Positions 42,306 to 52,888 of a stretch of DNA of 64,000 bases are shown piece by piece. This stretch comes from Stutzerimonas kunmingensis (GTDB lineage: Bacteria > Pseudomonadota > Gammaproteobacteria > Pseudomonadales > Pseudomonadaceae), in contig NZ_FORS01000001.1 of NCBI RefSeq assembly GCF_900114065.1, positions 825,917-889,916 of the forward strand. Direction: 5' to 3'. A model generated the notes under the pieces. It was not told where the DNA came from and ran no database searches. It saw only the letters and a list, made by a program, of their open reading frames with translations. The translations under genes were made by a program, and so were the position numbers. Positions within the stretch are counted from its first letter, which is position 1. The number at the start of each line of letters is the position of its first letter.

Positions 42306-43673
42306 TCAGGCAACCAAGCGATCAAGAGCTTCACGATCCAGCTGCTGCGTATCGACCTTGATATAGGCCGCTGCCTCGTCGGCAACGATGAGCACGTCGC
42401 TAACACCGGCGACTTGTAGCAGGTCACGCCCAAGCCCTGCGTTGGCCAGCGCTCTGGTCGAAAGCGGCAAGCGCAGGCTCGTTACATAAGGAGGTTCGCG
42501 CATGCTGAAGGCCACCACGAACCACAACGCGCACAGCGCAGCGCAACCGGCGAACACCAGCGCCAGGCCACCCTGCTGATAGAGCATACCGCCCAGCACG
42601 CCACCGAGACCGGCACCGAGAAACTGACTGGTGGAGTAGACGCCCATCGCGGTGCCCTTGCCGCCGGCCGGCGCGACTTTGCTGATCAACGAAGGCAGCG
42701 ACGCTTCCAGCAGATTGAACGCGATGAAGAAGCCCACCATGCCGACGACCAGCATCCACAAGCCATTTCCGAACCACCAGAAGAACAGCTCGCAGAGCAG
42801 CAGCGCGGTGACCGCGCCCAATAGCACGCGGCGCATCTGGCGCTTCTTCTCGCCATAAATAATGAAGGGAATCATGCCGAAGAAGCCGACCAGCAGTGCC
42901 GTGAGGTAGACCCACCAATGCTCTTCCTTGGGCAACGCGCCCTGCTCTACCAGTGCCAGCGGCAGCGCGACGAAGCTGGCCATCAGGATCGCATGCAGCG
43001 CCAGGATGCTGAAATCCAGACGCAGCAGATCAGGATGGCGCAGCGTCAGGCCGAGTGCCTGCTTGGCGACGCCCGATTCGCGATGGCGCACATGCGCCTG
43101 GGCCTTGGGCAGCAACGCGACGATGACTCCGCCAAGCAACGCCATGCCGGCGGTTACCCAGAACAGTCCGGAGAGACCGAAGGCACGGGTCAGCAACGGC
43201 CCGACGATCATCGCGACAGCGAAGGAAAAACCGATGCTCACGCCGATCAGCGCCATCGCCTTGGTCCGGTGCTGTTCGCGGGTCAGGTCCGAGAGCAGCG
43301 CCATCACTGCAGCGGAAATCGCCCCCGCCCCTTGCAGGATGCGCCCGGCGATGACGCCCCAGATGCTGTCGGACATCGCCGCGAGCACCGCTCCAGCGGC
43401 GAAGATCAGCAGGCCGAAATAGATGATAGGCAAGCGACCAATACGATCGGAAAGAATACCGAAGGGAATTTGCAGCAGCGCCTGGGTCAAACCATAGGCA
43501 CCTATCGCAAGACCGATCAGGGTCGGCGTAGCGCCTTCCAGGTCCATGCCGTAGGTTGCCAGCACGGGCAAAACCATGAACATGCCGAGCATGCGAAAAG
43601 CGAAAACCAGGGCCAGCCCGGAAGCTGCGCGTTTTTCGCTGGCGCTCATGCGCTCGCTGTAGGGGTCCTGCAT
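42306..43673 (-). CDS. MFS transporter with C-terminal YAM-like domain (YajR-like)
   Basis: A 455-residue transporter with 12 predicted helices. Motif A is IPFGILSDRIGRLPIIYFGL between TM2 and TM3, and the N-terminus has ALVFAFRMLGMFMVLPVLAT. After the last helix (about 390) comes a soluble 60-residue ferredoxin-like extension ending VLIVADEAAAYIKVDTQQLD, as in E. coli YajR. Substrates of this group are not settled. It is divergent from uvrA and upstream of ssb. Confidence 0.87.
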   Translation of the reverse strand: MQDPYSERMSASEKRAASGLALVFAFRMLGMFMVLPVLATYGMDLEGATPTLIGLAIGAYGLTQALLQIPFGILSDRIGRLPIIYFGLLIFAAGAVLAAMSDSIWGVIAGRILQGAGAISAAVMALLSDLTREQHRTKAMALIGVSIGFSFAVAMIVGPLLTRAFGLSGLFWVTAGMALLGGVIVALLPKAQAHVRHRESGVAKQALGLTLRHPDLLRLDFSILALHAILMASFVALPLALVEQGALPKEEHWWVYLTALLVGFFGMIPFIIYGEKKRQMRRVLLGAVTALLLCELFFWWFGNGLWMLVVGMVGFFIAFNLLEASLPSLISKVAPAGGKGTAMGVYSTSQFLGAGLGGVLGGMLYQQGGLALVFAGCAALCALWFVVAFSMREPPYVTSLRLPLSTRALANAGLGRDLLQVAGVSDVLIVADEAAAYIKVDTQQLDREALDRLVA

Positions 43674-43743
43674 GGAGGGTCTCGCTTGTATGAACCGGCG
43701 GCGATTCTAGCAGCCCTACCCTGTTCGGCACAGGCGCGCGGTT

Positions 43744-43773
43744 TTGCCGCGACTATCACCCCGGCCGTATACT
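43744..43773 (+). promoter_or_regulatory. sigma-70 promoter of uvrA
   Basis: TTGCCG (43744-43749) and TATACT (43768-43773) are separated by 18 bases, giving a start near 43780, about 25 bases before the uvrA TTG. No LexA CTGT-N8-ACAG box is visible in this gap; CTGTTCGGCACAG at about 43721-43733 has the wrong spacing. Confidence 0.6.
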
Positions 43774-43804
43774 TTCGGGTTTCCGCCCGCCACGCGAGGC
43801 TGTT

Positions 43805-46648
43805 TTGGACAAGATTCTGATTCGTGGGGCCCGCACCCACAACCTGAAGAACATCGACCTCACCCTGCCGCGCGACAAGCTGATCGTCATCACCGGCTTG
43901 TCCGGTTCTGGCAAATCATCCTTGGCATTCGACACTCTCTACGCAGAAGGCCAGCGCCGTTACGTCGAATCGCTTTCGGCGTATGCGCGCCAGTTCCTCT
44001 CGATGATGGAAAAGCCCGACGTCGACACCATCGAGGGGCTCTCCCCGGCGATCTCCATCGAGCAGAAATCGACCTCGCACAACCCGCGCTCCACCGTGGG
44101 CACCATCACCGAGATCTACGACTACCTGCGTCTGCTCTATGCGCGGGTCGGCACGCCGCGCTGTCCAGATCACGATGCCCCGTTGGAAGCGCAGACGGTC
44201 AGCCAGATGGTCGACCAGGTGCTGGCACTGCCCGAAGGCCGCAAGCTGATGCTGCTGGCCCCGGTCATCCGCGAACGCAAGGGCGAGCACCTGGCCGTGT
44301 TCGACGAACTGCGTGCTCAGGGTTTCGTGCGCGCCCGCGTCAACGGGCGGCTGTACGAGCTCGACGAGCTACCCAAGCTGGACAAGCAGAAGAAGCACTC
44401 GATCGACGTGGTGGTGGATCGCTTCAAGGTTCGCGGCGACCTGCAGCAGCGCCTGGCCGAATCCTTCGAAACGGCGCTCAAGCTGGCCGATGGCATCGCC
44501 CTGGTCGCCTCCATGGAAGAGGACGACGACAGCGAGGAAATGATCTTCTCCGCACGCTTCGCCTGCCCGATCTGCGGCCACTCGATCAGCGAGCTTGAGC
44601 CCAAGCTGTTCTCCTTCAACAACCCAGCCGGCGCCTGCCCCACCTGTGACGGCCTGGGCGTGAAGCAGTTCTTCGACGCCAAGCGCCTGGTCAATGGCGA
44701 GCTGACCCTGGCCGAAGGCGCCATACGCGGCTGGGACCGGCGCAACGTTTACTATTTCCAGATGCTCGGCTCACTGGCCTCGCATTATGGCTTCAGCCTC
44801 GACGAGCCTTTCGACTCACTGGCCGCCGATCATCAGAAGTCCATCCTGCGCGGCAGCGGCCGTGAGAATGTCGAGTTCCGCTACCTCAACGACCGCGGCG
44901 ATATCGTCAAGCGTTCGCACCCGTTCGAAGGCATCGTTCCCAACCTGGAACGCCGCTACCGCGAAACCGAATCCAATTCGGTTCGCGAAGAGCTCGCCAA
45001 ATACCTGAGCACCCAGCCCTGCCCGGACTGCCGCGGCACGCGTCTGCGCCGCGAAGCACGCCACGTGTGGGTTGGCGACAAGACCCTGCCTGCGGTCACG
45101 GCCATGCCCATCGGCGACGCCACCGACTACTTCGGCGTCCTCTCGCTCAGCGGACGACGCGGCGAGATCGCCGACAAGATTCTCAAGGAGATCCGCGAAC
45201 GCCTGCAGTTCCTGGTCAACGTCGGCCTGGATTATCTGACCCTGGATCGCAGCGCCGACACCCTGTCCGGCGGCGAAGCCCAGCGTATTCGCCTGGCCAG
45301 TCAGATCGGCGCCGGCCTGGTTGGGGTGATGTACATCCTCGACGAACCCTCGATCGGCCTGCATCAGCGCGACAACGAACGCTTGCTGGGCACCCTTCGC
45401 CACCTGCGCGACATCGGCAATACGGTGATCGTCGTGGAGCATGACGAGGATGCGATCCGTCTCGCCGACTACGTCGTAGACATCGGTCCAGGTGCCGGCA
45501 TACATGGCGGCCGCATCGTCGCTGAAGGCACACCTGACGAGGTGATGGCGCACCCGGATTCGCTGACCGGCAAGTACCTCTCTGGCCGGGTGAAGATCAA
45601 CTATCGGCCTGAGCGCACCCGCCGTGATCCGAAGATGCTGCTCAAGCTCAAGGGCGCGCGTGGCAACAACCTGCGCAACGTCGACCTGGAGATTCCGGTC
45701 GGCCTGCTCACCTGCATCACCGGTGTGTCGGGCTCGGGCAAATCAACGCTGATCAACAACACGCTGTTCCCGATCACGGCGACTGCACTCAATGGCGCGA
45801 CCACGCTGGAAGTAGCACCGCACGACAGCTTCGACGGGCTGCAGCATCTGGACAAGGTAGTGGACATAGATCAGAGCCCGATTGGTCGCACCCCGCGCTC
45901 CAACCCGGCGACCTACACGGGGCTGTTCACGCCGATTCGCGAGCTGTTTGCCAGCGTGCCGGAAGCGCGCTCACGCGGCTACGGCCCGGGCCGCTTCTCT
46001 TTCAACGTCAAGGGCGGACGCTGTGAAGCCTGCCAGGGCGACGGCGTGATCAAGGTGGAAATGCACTTCCTGCCCGACATCTACGTGCCCTGCGACGTGT
46101 GCAAGGGCAAGCGCTACAACCGCGAAACGCTGGAGGTGAAGTACAAGGGCAAGAGCATTACCGAAGTGCTCGACATGACCATCGAGGAAGCCCGTGAATT
46201 CTTCGACCCGGTACCGGCCGTCGCGCGAAAACTGCAGACGCTGATGGATGTGGGGCTGTCGTATATCAAGCTGGGGCAGAGTGCGACGACGCTGTCTGGC
46301 GGCGAGGCGCAGCGCGTCAAGCTGTCCCGTGAGCTGTCCAAGCGTGACACCGGCAAGACCCTGTACATCCTCGACGAACCCACCACCGGCCTGCATTTCG
46401 CCGATATCCAGCAGCTGCTCGACGTACTGCACCGTTTGCGCGACCACGGCAATACGGTCGTAGTGATCGAGCACAACCTTGACGTCATCAAGACGGCCGA
46501 CTGGCTGGTGGATCTCGGCCCGGAAGGTGGCTCGAAGGGTGGCCAGATCATCGCCTGCGGTACGCCGGAAGAGGTGGCAGGTATGGCCCAGTCTCATACC
46601 GGTCATTTCCTCAAACCGTTACTTGAGCGCGACGGCTCGGCGGGTTGA
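43805..46648 (+). CDS. uvrA: excinuclease ABC subunit A
   Basis: A 947-residue nucleotide-excision-repair ATPase. The first Walker A is GLSGSGKSS (31-39) and the second is GVSGSGKST (about 642-650). Zinc sites are CPICGH with CPTCDG, and CEACQG with CDVCKG. Both ABC signatures read LSGGEAQR, and the Walker B segments are [12 protein letters not shown] and [12 protein letters not shown]. It scans DNA for bulky lesions with UvrB. The start is TTG at 43805 ([18 protein letters not shown] follows) with GAGG upstream. Confidence 0.97.
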   Translation: MDKILIRGARTHNLKNIDLTLPRDKLIVITGLSGSGKSSLAFDTLYAEGQRRYVESLSAYARQFLSMMEKPDVDTIEGLSPAISIEQKSTSHNPRSTVGTITEIYDYLRLLYARVGTPRCPDHDAPLEAQTVSQMVDQVLALPEGRKLMLLAPVIRERKGEHLAVFDELRAQGFVRARVNGRLYELDELPKLDKQKKHSIDVVVDRFKVRGDLQQRLAESFETALKLADGIALVASMEEDDDSEEMIFSARFACPICGHSISELEPKLFSFNNPAGACPTCDGLGVKQFFDAKRLVNGELTLAEGAIRGWDRRNVYYFQMLGSLASHYGFSLDEPFDSLAADHQKSILRGSGRENVEFRYLNDRGDIVKRSHPFEGIVPNLERRYRETESNSVREELAKYLSTQPCPDCRGTRLRREARHVWVGDKTLPAVTAMPIGDATDYFGVLSLSGRRGEIADKILKEIRERLQFLVNVGLDYLTLDRSADTLSGGEAQRIRLASQIGAGLVGVMYILDEPSIGLHQRDNERLLGTLRHLRDIGNTVIVVEHDEDAIRLADYVVDIGPGAGIHGGRIVAEGTPDEVMAHPDSLTGKYLSGRVKINYRPERTRRDPKMLLKLKGARGNNLRNVDLEIPVGLLTCITGVSGSGKSTLINNTLFPITATALNGATTLEVAPHDSFDGLQHLDKVVDIDQSPIGRTPRSNPATYTGLFTPIRELFASVPEARSRGYGPGRFSFNVKGGRCEACQGDGVIKVEMHFLPDIYVPCDVCKGKRYNRETLEVKYKGKSITEVLDMTIEEAREFFDPVPAVARKLQTLMDVGLSYIKLGQSATTLSGGEAQRVKLSRELSKRDTGKTLYILDEPTTGLHFADIQQLLDVLHRLRDHGNTVVVIEHNLDVIKTADWLVDLGPEGGSKGGQIIACGTPEEVAGMAQSHTGHFLKPLLERDGSAG

Positions 46649-46757
46649 TCATCGCGTCGGCAGCCGTTTCGGCAACAAGCGCAAGCGCAGCGGGGTCCAC
46701 TACGGATCCCGCCGGGCAGTTGGGCGGGACACTCCAGCCCGATAAGGAGAAATCCTG

Positions 46758-48018
46758 ATGCGAATTGCGCTTGCTGCCTGCTGCTTGGCGCCGGCCTGCT
46801 ACCCGGTCTCGCCGCTGCCGCCCAACCCAACGGCCCTTGGATCCCCAATGAGCAGAACGTCTCGCTGGAGGCGTTCATGAGCACCAACAGCTGTACGATC
46901 AACTGAACGCGCTGTCACGGCGCTTCCCGGACGCCCTGCGGCTGGAACAGGCCGGCAGCAGCAACGAAGGCCGGCCGATCTGGCTGGCCAGGCTGAGTAA
47001 TTCAGACAAACCAGCCGTAATGATCACAACCCAACAGCACGGCAACGAACCTCACGGCACCGAAGCGGCGGTCAATCTGATAAAACGCCTTGCCTCGGGC
47101 GGGGCCTTGTCCCGTCAGGTGTTGGATAATCTGCAGGTGGCTGATCGTGCCGAGGGTCAACCCGGACGGCGCCGAGCGTTTCAGTCGCGGCAACATGGAT
47201 TTCAGCGCCCCGCAAACCAGCGCTGACTGCCTGCGCGCCGATGGCACCCTGAATCCTGCCAAGTTGGATCAGCACCTCGGCGCCAACGTGACCGCTTTCA
47301 ATGCCGACGGCCAACGCCAATTTAGCTACGACATCAACCGGTACCACTGGACAGACTGGAGCAATAGCACGCAGATACGCTGCAATCCAGGCCTAGCCAG
47401 TGAGCAGCACTTCAACCCGGGGCAGAACCCGGTGCCCGAAGCGGTTGCGGTACGCGGCATCTATGACCGTTACCGTCCCATCTGGCTGGTAGATGTGCAC
47501 AATCAGAACCCTGCCGTGGTAATCAAGGATGTGGATCCTGAAGTGAACCGCCCGGGACGCCAGGTGACCGGCTCTATCACCTGGCCAACTCTCCCGGATG
47601 TCGCCCCGGAAGCGGTAGCACTGTCGAAGCAGCTGGCAATCGTGATGAAGCAGCGCTCCACGCAGCTTGGCTTCATGGAAATCACCAACTACTACTATGA
47701 GCCCCCAACGGCGATGTCCGCCGCGGCGGCGGCGATCCGGGCATTGCCCGAAACGCCTACGGCCTGCTGAGGACCGAGCGACTGGCCGCCGGCGAAACAG
47801 GCCCATTGGGCGGCAGTGTGCTCATGGAAATCGGCGGATTGAACAGTCGCGGCCAGAAGTCTGTCGGCATGCTGCGCAACAATGTGCGTGAAATGCTTGA
47901 GGCCGTGCTTGTCGCAACTGCCGACGGCAGCCTGACGGCGATCGATCCGGCAGAGGCCGATCGCCTTCTGCCACACGGACAGGAGAGCGATAAGCCGCTC
48001 AACAATCCCCACGAATAG
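46758..48018 (+). pseudogene. M14 zinc carboxypeptidase pseudogene (several frameshifts)
   Basis: Pieces of one M14-type peptidase follow each other in changing frames. The signal peptide begins MRIALAACCL and continues in another frame as LLGAGLLPGLAAAAQPNG (shift near 46785). A third frame begins HEHQQLYDQLNALSRRFPDA (shift near 46876) and includes the zinc motif TTQQHGNEPHGTEAA. The next frame is VPRVNPDGAERFSRGNMDFS (shift near 47139). The last is RNAYGLLRTERLAAGETGP, ending at 48018 (shift near 47700). Four shifts in one gene make expression of a full enzyme impossible. No insertion element is present. Confidence 0.85.
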
Positions 48019-48034
48019 CGCTGAAGAAACAAGA

Positions 48035-48060
48035 AAGCCCGCAGCACTCGCTGCGGGCTT
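48035..48060. terminator. intrinsic terminator between the M14 pseudogene and katA
   Basis: AAGCCCGCAG, loop CACTCG and CTGCGGGCTT form a ten-base-pair stem. On the minus strand it is followed by TCTTGTTTCTT, a good tract for katA, whose stop is 28 bases upstream. The plus-strand tract is poor. Confidence 0.8.
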
Positions 48061-48087
48061 CTCGATCCTGCGGATACCGCGAATCGC

Positions 48088-49548
48088 TTATGCCGGCACT
48101 TCCGACAGCGGAATATCCAGGGCGGCGGCAATACCTGCTCCATAGGCCGGATCAGCCCTCAGGCAGTGACTGATGTGGCGAATCTTGATATGACGCGCCA
48201 CTCCCTGCATCGACCGTGCGGTATTTTCGAACAACCGCTGCTGTTCATCGGCCTTCATCAAGCGGAACAGGTTGCCCGGCTGAGTGAAGTAATCGGCGTC
48301 GTCGGCACGGTAGTCGTAACGATCCGCCGCCTCCTCGAGAGCCAGCGGTGGCTCGCTGAAGTCAGGCTGTTCCTGCCACTCGCCATAGGTATTCGGCTCG
48401 TAATGCAGACGACCACCCTGATTGCCATCTACGCGCATGGCACCATCGCGATGGTAGCTGTGGACCGGGCAACGCGGAGCGTTGACCGGAATCTGATGGT
48501 GATTCACCCCCAGCCGGTAGCGTTGCGCATCCCCGTAGGAGAAAAGACGGCCCTGCAACATACGGTCTGGAGAGAAGCTGATGCCTGGAACGACATTCGC
48601 CGGTGTGAATGCCGCCTGCTCGACATCCTGGAAGTAGTTGTCGGGATTGCGGTTGAGCTCGTAATAGCCGACCTCGATCAGCGGGTAGTCGGCATGCGGC
48701 CAGACCTTGGTGAGGTCGAACGGATGGTACGGCACCTTGGCGGCGTCGGCCTCCGCCATTACCTGCACATACATCGTCCAACGTGGATATTCGCCACGCT
48801 CGATGGCCTCGAACAGATCGCGCTGCGAACTCTCCCGGTCATTGGCAACGATGGCTGCCGCCTCGGCGTCGGTGAGATTCTTGATGCCCTGCTGGGTCCG
48901 AAAGTGAAACTTCACCCAGAAACGCTCGTTGTTCGGACTGATGAAGCTGTAGGTGTGCGAACCGAAACCGTGCATATGGCGGTACGACGCCGGAATGCCC
49001 CGATCGCCCATGACATAGGTGATCTGGTGCAAGGCTTCAGGCAGCCCGGTCCAGAAGTCCCAGTTGTTGTTCGCGCTGCGCATGTTGGTGCGCGGATCGC
49101 GTTTTACTGCGTGGTTGAGGTCCGGAAACTTCAGCGGATCGCGGAAAAAGAACACCGGGGTGTTATTGCCCACCATGTCCCAGTTGCCTTGCTCGGTGTA
49201 GAACTTCAGTGCGTAACCACGAATGTCACGCTCGGCATCGGCGGCACCACGCTCGCCTGCGACGGTCGAAAAGCGCGCGAACAGCGGAGTGCGCTTGCCG
49301 ATCTCGGAAAACAGCTTGGCTTTGGTGTAGCGGGTGATGTCATGGGTGACGACGAATTCTCCGAACGCCCCCGACCCCTTCGCATGCATGCGCCGCTCCG
49401 GAATCACCTCCCGGTCGAAATGAGCGAGCTTCTCTAGAAACCATACGTCCTGAAGCAGCATGGGACCACGGCGGCCCGCAGTCATGGAGTTCTGGTTTTC
49501 GGATACCGGCGCACCGGCAACGGTTGTGAGCTTCTGCTTGTCAGTCAT
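48088..49548 (-). CDS. katA: monofunctional haem catalase
   Basis: A 486-residue clade-3-type catalase. The distal His is H55 in [13 protein letters not shown]. The distal Asn is in [15 protein letters not shown]. The proximal haem Tyr lies in [14 protein letters not shown]. The NADPH-binding type core [14 protein letters not shown] follows. It decomposes hydrogen peroxide in the cytoplasm. The start is ATG at 49548 ([15 protein letters not shown]) with AAGGAG upstream; the frame is open a further 28 codons without family resemblance. It is next to rplQ, as in P. aeruginosa, where as I recall it is katA. A leader peptide is not present. Confidence 0.95.
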   Translation of the reverse strand: MTDKQKLTTVAGAPVSENQNSMTAGRRGPMLLQDVWFLEKLAHFDREVIPERRMHAKGSGAFGEFVVTHDITRYTKAKLFSEIGKRTPLFARFSTVAGERGAADAERDIRGYALKFYTEQGNWDMVGNNTPVFFFRDPLKFPDLNHAVKRDPRTNMRSANNNWDFWTGLPEALHQITYVMGDRGIPASYRHMHGFGSHTYSFISPNNERFWVKFHFRTQQGIKNLTDAEAAAIVANDRESSQRDLFEAIERGEYPRWTMYVQVMAEADAAKVPYHPFDLTKVWPHADYPLIEVGYYELNRNPDNYFQDVEQAAFTPANVVPGISFSPDRMLQGRLFSYGDAQRYRLGVNHHQIPVNAPRCPVHSYHRDGAMRVDGNQGGRLHYEPNTYGEWQEQPDFSEPPLALEEAADRYDYRADDADYFTQPGNLFRLMKADEQQRLFENTARSMQGVARHIKIRHISHCLRADPAYGAGIAAALDIPLSEVPA

Positions 49549-49697
49549 GGTTGCAGCTCCTTGGTATTCAATAGCTTCCAGGGTCTTGGTAAGTACCTGC
49601 TGGTTGAATGCCATCATAGGAAGCAAGCGCAACGCCGACTAATGATGAAGATCAACGCCCCTTATAGAGCCAGTCTCTCAGAATCCTTTGGGCATAA

Positions 49698-49725
49698 AAA
49701 AACCGAGCCAAAAGGCTCGGTTTTT
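49698..49725 (-). terminator. intrinsic terminator of the alpha operon
   Basis: AAAAACCGAGCC, loop AAAA and GGCTCGGTTTTT form a 12-base-pair stem ending in a T-run on either strand. It lies 18 bases after the rplQ stop. Confidence 0.9.
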
Positions 49726-49742
49726 AATTGCTGCTACCGATC

Positions 49743-50129
49743 TTACTCGGCGGCTTCCACTTCACCAGTGACCGGACGGTCAACCAGCTCGACGTAAGCC
49801 ATAGGTGCGTTGTCACCAGCGCGGAAGCCGCACTTGAGGATACGCAGATAGCCGCCCTGACGGGTGGCGTAACGCTTGCCCAGATCGTTGAACAGCTTGC
49901 CTACGGCAGCCTTCGAACGAGTACGGTCGAAAGCCAGACGACGGTTAGCGACGCTGTCTTCCTTAGCCAAGGTGATCAGCGGCTCGGCAACGCGACGCAG
50001 CTCCTTGGCCTTGGGCAGGGTGGTCTTGATCAGTTCGTGCTCGAACAGCGACACCGCCATGTTTTGGAACATGGCCTTGCGGTGGGCGCTGGTGCGGCTC
50101 AGGTGACGGCCACTTTTACGATGACGCAT
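49743..50129 (-). CDS. rplQ: 50S ribosomal protein L17
   Basis: A 128-residue L17 starting [20 protein letters not shown], with the family block [20 protein letters not shown]. It binds domain III of 23S rRNA near the exit tunnel. It is the last gene of the alpha operon (rpsM-rpsK-rpsD-rpoA-rplQ), 45 bases after rpoA, followed by a strong terminator. The Glu-rich C-terminal tail ([11 protein letters not shown]) is usual in pseudomonads. Confidence 0.98.
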   Translation of the reverse strand: MRHRKSGRHLSRTSAHRKAMFQNMAVSLFEHELIKTTLPKAKELRRVAEPLITLAKEDSVANRRLAFDRTRSKAAVGKLFNDLGKRYATRQGGYLRILKCGFRAGDNAPMAYVELVDRPVTGEVEAAE

Positions 50130-50174
50130 GATTGAAATTCCTTACCAAACGTTCAGTTCGGTTACTGGGGGCGA

Positions 50175-51176
50175 TCAGGCAGTGGCCTTATCGTCCTTCT
50201 TGAGACTTGCCGGCGGCCAGTTATCCAGACGCATACCGAGGGACAAACCACGCGAAGCCAGAACGTCCTTGATCTCAGTCAGGGACTTCTTGCCCAGATT
50301 CGGCGTCTTCAACAGCTCTACTTCGGTGCGCTGAATCAGATCACCAATGTAGTAGATGTTTTCCGCCTTCAGGCAGTTGGCCGAACGTACGGTCAGCTCC
50401 AGGTCATCAACCGGACGTAACAGGATCGGATCGATCTCGTCTTCCTGCTCGATTACAACCGGCTCGCTGTCGCCTTTGAGGTCGACGAACGCAGCCAGCT
50501 GTTGCTGCAGGATGGTCGCTGCACGACGGATCGCCTCTTCGGGATCCAGGGTGCCGTTGGTTTCCAGGTCAATGACCAGTTTGTCCAGGTTGGTGCGCTG
50601 CTCGACACGAGCATTCTCGACCACGTAAGCCACGCGACGAACCGGGCTGAAAGTGGCGTCGAGCTGCAGACGACCGATGCTACGGCTCTCGTCTTCATCG
50701 CTCTGACGCGCATCAGCAGGCTCGTAACCGCGGCCGCGAGCGACCTTGAGCTTCATGTTGAGCGAGCCGTTGGCCGCCAGATTGGCGATCAGGTGATCGC
50801 CATTGACGATTTCGACATCGTGATCCAGCTGGATATCGGCAGCGGTAACAGCGCCCGCGCCCTTCTTCACCAGGCTCAAGGTCACTTCATCACGGCCGTG
50901 CAGCTTGATGGCGATACCTTTGAGGTTGAGCAGGATTTCGATGACATCTTCCTGCACGCCCTCGATGGCGCTGTACTCGTGGAGCACACCGTCGATCTCG
51001 GCCTCGACCACAGCGCAGCCGGGCATGGAGGACAACAGAATACGACGCAGCGCGTTGCCAAGGGTGTGGCCAAAACCACGCTCGAGGGGCTCGAGAGTGA
51101 TCTTGGCACGGGTCGGACTGACCACCTGCACATCGATATGGCGGGGGGTCAGGAACTCATTTACCGAACTCTGCAT
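50175..51176 (-). CDS. rpoA: RNA polymerase alpha subunit
   Basis: A 333-residue alpha subunit. The N-terminal assembly domain (1-235) includes [21 protein letters not shown] linker with an acidic stretch ([20 protein letters not shown]) leads to the C-terminal domain (about 250-325) with [20 protein letters not shown] and [20 protein letters not shown], which binds UP elements and activators. Length is normal. It is flanked by rpsD and rplQ in the alpha operon. Confidence 0.99.
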   Translation of the reverse strand: MQSSVNEFLTPRHIDVQVVSPTRAKITLEPLERGFGHTLGNALRRILLSSMPGCAVVEAEIDGVLHEYSAIEGVQEDVIEILLNLKGIAIKLHGRDEVTLSLVKKGAGAVTAADIQLDHDVEIVNGDHLIANLAANGSLNMKLKVARGRGYEPADARQSDEDESRSIGRLQLDATFSPVRRVAYVVENARVEQRTNLDKLVIDLETNGTLDPEEAIRRAATILQQQLAAFVDLKGDSEPVVIEQEDEIDPILLRPVDDLELTVRSANCLKAENIYYIGDLIQRTEVELLKTPNLGKKSLTEIKDVLASRGLSLGMRLDNWPPASLKKDDKATA

Positions 51177-51198
51177 GGATACACCTATTTTCTAGCCC

Positions 51199-51819
51199 TT
51201 ACTTGGAGTAGAGCTCGACAATCAGGTTTTCGTTGATGTCGGCGGACAGATCGCTGCGAGCCGGAACATTCTTGAAAACACCGGATTTCTTGTCGGCATC
51301 TACTTCGACCCATTCAACGCGACCGCGCTGAGCGCACAGTTCGAGGGCCTGGGCGATACGCAGCTGGTTACGGCACTTCTCACGAACAGCCACTACGTCA
51401 CCGGCCTTGACCTGGTAAGACGGAATGTTCACGGTCTGACCGTTGACGCTGATTGACTTGTGCGAGACCAGCTGACGCGATTCGGCACGAGTAGAGCCGA
51501 AGCCCATGCGATACACGACGTTGTCCAGACGGCACTCGAGCAGCTGCAGCAGATTCTCACCGGTAGCGCCCTTACGGCTGGCCGCTTCCTTGTAATAACC
51601 ACTGAACTGACGCTCCAGCACACCGTAGATGCGGCGTACCTTCTGCTTTTCACGCAGCTGGGTGCCGTAATCGGACAGACGTCCGCGACGCTGACCGTGA
51701 ACACCCGGCGGGGTTTCGATATTGCACTTGGATTCGAGCGCGCGCGCACCACTCTTCAGGAAGAGATCGGTGCCTTCACGACGAGACAGTTTGCACTTGG
51801 GACCAATATAACGAGCCAT
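51199..51819 (-). CDS. rpsD: 30S ribosomal protein S4
   Basis: A 206-residue S4 beginning [20 protein letters not shown]. The S4 RNA-binding domain is near [20 protein letters not shown] and [20 protein letters not shown]. It nucleates 30S assembly on 16S rRNA. In E. coli S4 also represses the alpha operon by binding its leader; the leader here is at 52614-52670. It lacks the zinc-Cys N-terminus of some S4 forms. Confidence 0.98.
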   Translation of the reverse strand: MARYIGPKCKLSRREGTDLFLKSGARALESKCNIETPPGVHGQRRGRLSDYGTQLREKQKVRRIYGVLERQFSGYYKEAASRKGATGENLLQLLECRLDNVVYRMGFGSTRAESRQLVSHKSISVNGQTVNIPSYQVKAGDVVAVREKCRNQLRIAQALELCAQRGRVEWVEVDADKKSGVFKNVPARSDLSADINENLIVELYSK

Positions 51820-51836
51820 TCTTCACTGTCTCCTGA

Positions 51837-52226
51837 TTACACGCGGCGCTTCTTCGGCGGACGGCACCCGTTATGCGGGATAGGCGTCACGTCGGTGATG
51901 CTGGCGATTTTATAACCACATGCGTTCAAAGCACGCACGGCGGACTCCCGACCCGGACCTGGGCCCTTGACGTTGACGTCGAGGTTCTTCAGGCCGTACT
52001 CCAGCGCAGCCTGGCCAGCGCGCTCTGCAGCGATCTGGGCAGCGAACGGAGTGCTCTTACGCGAGCCGCGGAAACCGGAACCACCCGAAGTAGCCCAGGA
52101 CAACGCATTGCCCTGACGATCGGTGATGGTCACGATGGTGTTGTTGAAAGACGCGTGGATGTGGGCGATGCCATCAACCACTGTCTTTTTGACTTTTTTA
52201 CGAGGACGAGCAGCAGGTTTTGCCAT
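51837..52226 (-). CDS. rpsK: 30S ribosomal protein S11
   Basis: A 129-residue S11: [40 protein letters not shown] and the basic end [13 protein letters not shown]. It forms part of the platform of the small subunit near the mRNA exit. It lies between rpsM and rpsD. Confidence 0.98.
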
Positions 52227-52256
52227 GACTAAATTCCTGTCGATTCGCTAACGCGA

Positions 52257-52613
52257 TTACTTGCGGATCGGCTTGCGCGGGCCCTTACGGGTACGTGCGT
52301 TGGTCTTGGTACGCTGACCGCGAACCGGCAGACCACGACGATGACGCAGGCCGCGATAGCAACCCAGGTCCATCAAGCGCTTGATTTTCATGTTGACTTC
52401 GCGACGCAGGTCGCCTTCAACGATGAACTTGCCGACTTCGCCACGCAGCAGTTCGACCTGCTCGTCGGAAAGATCCTTGATCTTCGCTGCCGGATTCACA
52501 CCGGTAGCAGCACAGATTTCCTGTGCACGGGTGCGACCAACACCGTAGATGTAGGTCAGCGAGATAACAGTGTGCTTGTTATCCGGAATGTTGACGCCTG
52601 CAATACGGGCCAT
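52257..52613 (-). CDS. rpsM: 30S ribosomal protein S13
   Basis: A 118-residue S13: [36 protein letters not shown] and the C-terminal [20 protein letters not shown] tail reaching the tRNAs. It contacts L5 in the intersubunit bridge. It is the first gene of the alpha operon and is preceded by its own promoter (52672-52700). Confidence 0.98.
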   Translation of the reverse strand: MARIAGVNIPDNKHTVISLTYIYGVGRTRAQEICAATGVNPAAKIKDLSDEQVELLRGEVGKFIVEGDLRREVNMKIKRLMDLGCYRGLRHRRGLPVRGQRTKTNARTRKGPRKPIRK

Positions 52614-52671
52614 TCAGTGAAACTCCAATTGACAGCTACCTACGCCCCGGAAGCCAAGAAAAGGGCGCGAG

Positions 52672-52700
52672 ATATTAACGCTGTAATAACAAATATTCAA
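52672..52700 (-). promoter_or_regulatory. sigma-70 promoter of the alpha operon (rpsM)
   Basis: On the minus strand TTGAAT (52700-52695) and TAATAT (52677-52672) are separated by 17 bases. A start near 52665 gives a leader of about 50 bases before rpsM. The -35 adjoins the foot of the hairpin at 52699-52726. Confidence 0.65.
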
Positions 52701-52726
52701 CCCGGCAGCGCACTAGCTGCCGGGTT
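52699..52726 (-). terminator. hairpin after rpmJ (partial terminator)
   Basis: AACCCGGCAGC and GCTGCCGGGTT form an 11-base-pair stem with a six-base loop, 17 bases after the rpmJ stop. It is followed by GAATATTTGTT, a weak U-tract, so readthrough is likely. Confidence 0.6.
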
Positions 52727-52742
52727 ATAACGCCTTACACAA

Positions 52743-52859
52743 TCAGCCTTGGCGCTGCTTGTGACGCGGTTCTGCGCTACAGATCACGCGCACGACACCG
52801 TCGCGACGGATGATCTTGCAGTTACGGCACAGCTTTTTAACCGATGCACGAACTTTCAT
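52743..52859 (-). CDS. rpmJ: 50S ribosomal protein L36
   Basis: A 38-residue L36: [20 protein letters not shown], with the end [14 protein letters not shown]. The zinc ligands C11, C14, C27 and H33 are present, so this is the zinc-binding (C+) form. It lies 29 bases after secY, as usual at the end of the spc operon. Confidence 0.96.
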   Translation of the reverse strand: MKVRASVKKLCRNCKIIRRDGVVRVICSAEPRHKQRQG

Positions 52860-52888
52860 CACCAACTCCTAGAACCTTACGAGCCACC

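Noticed and set aside
43721..43733. LexA box upstream of uvrA (CTG...CAG)
   Set aside because: CTGTTCGGCACAG is 13 bases; the SOS box needs CTGT-N8-ACAG over 16 bases.
48166..49437. 423-codon open frame opposite katA
   Set aside because: Antisense to a clear catalase with intact catalytic residues; composition is that of a shadow frame.
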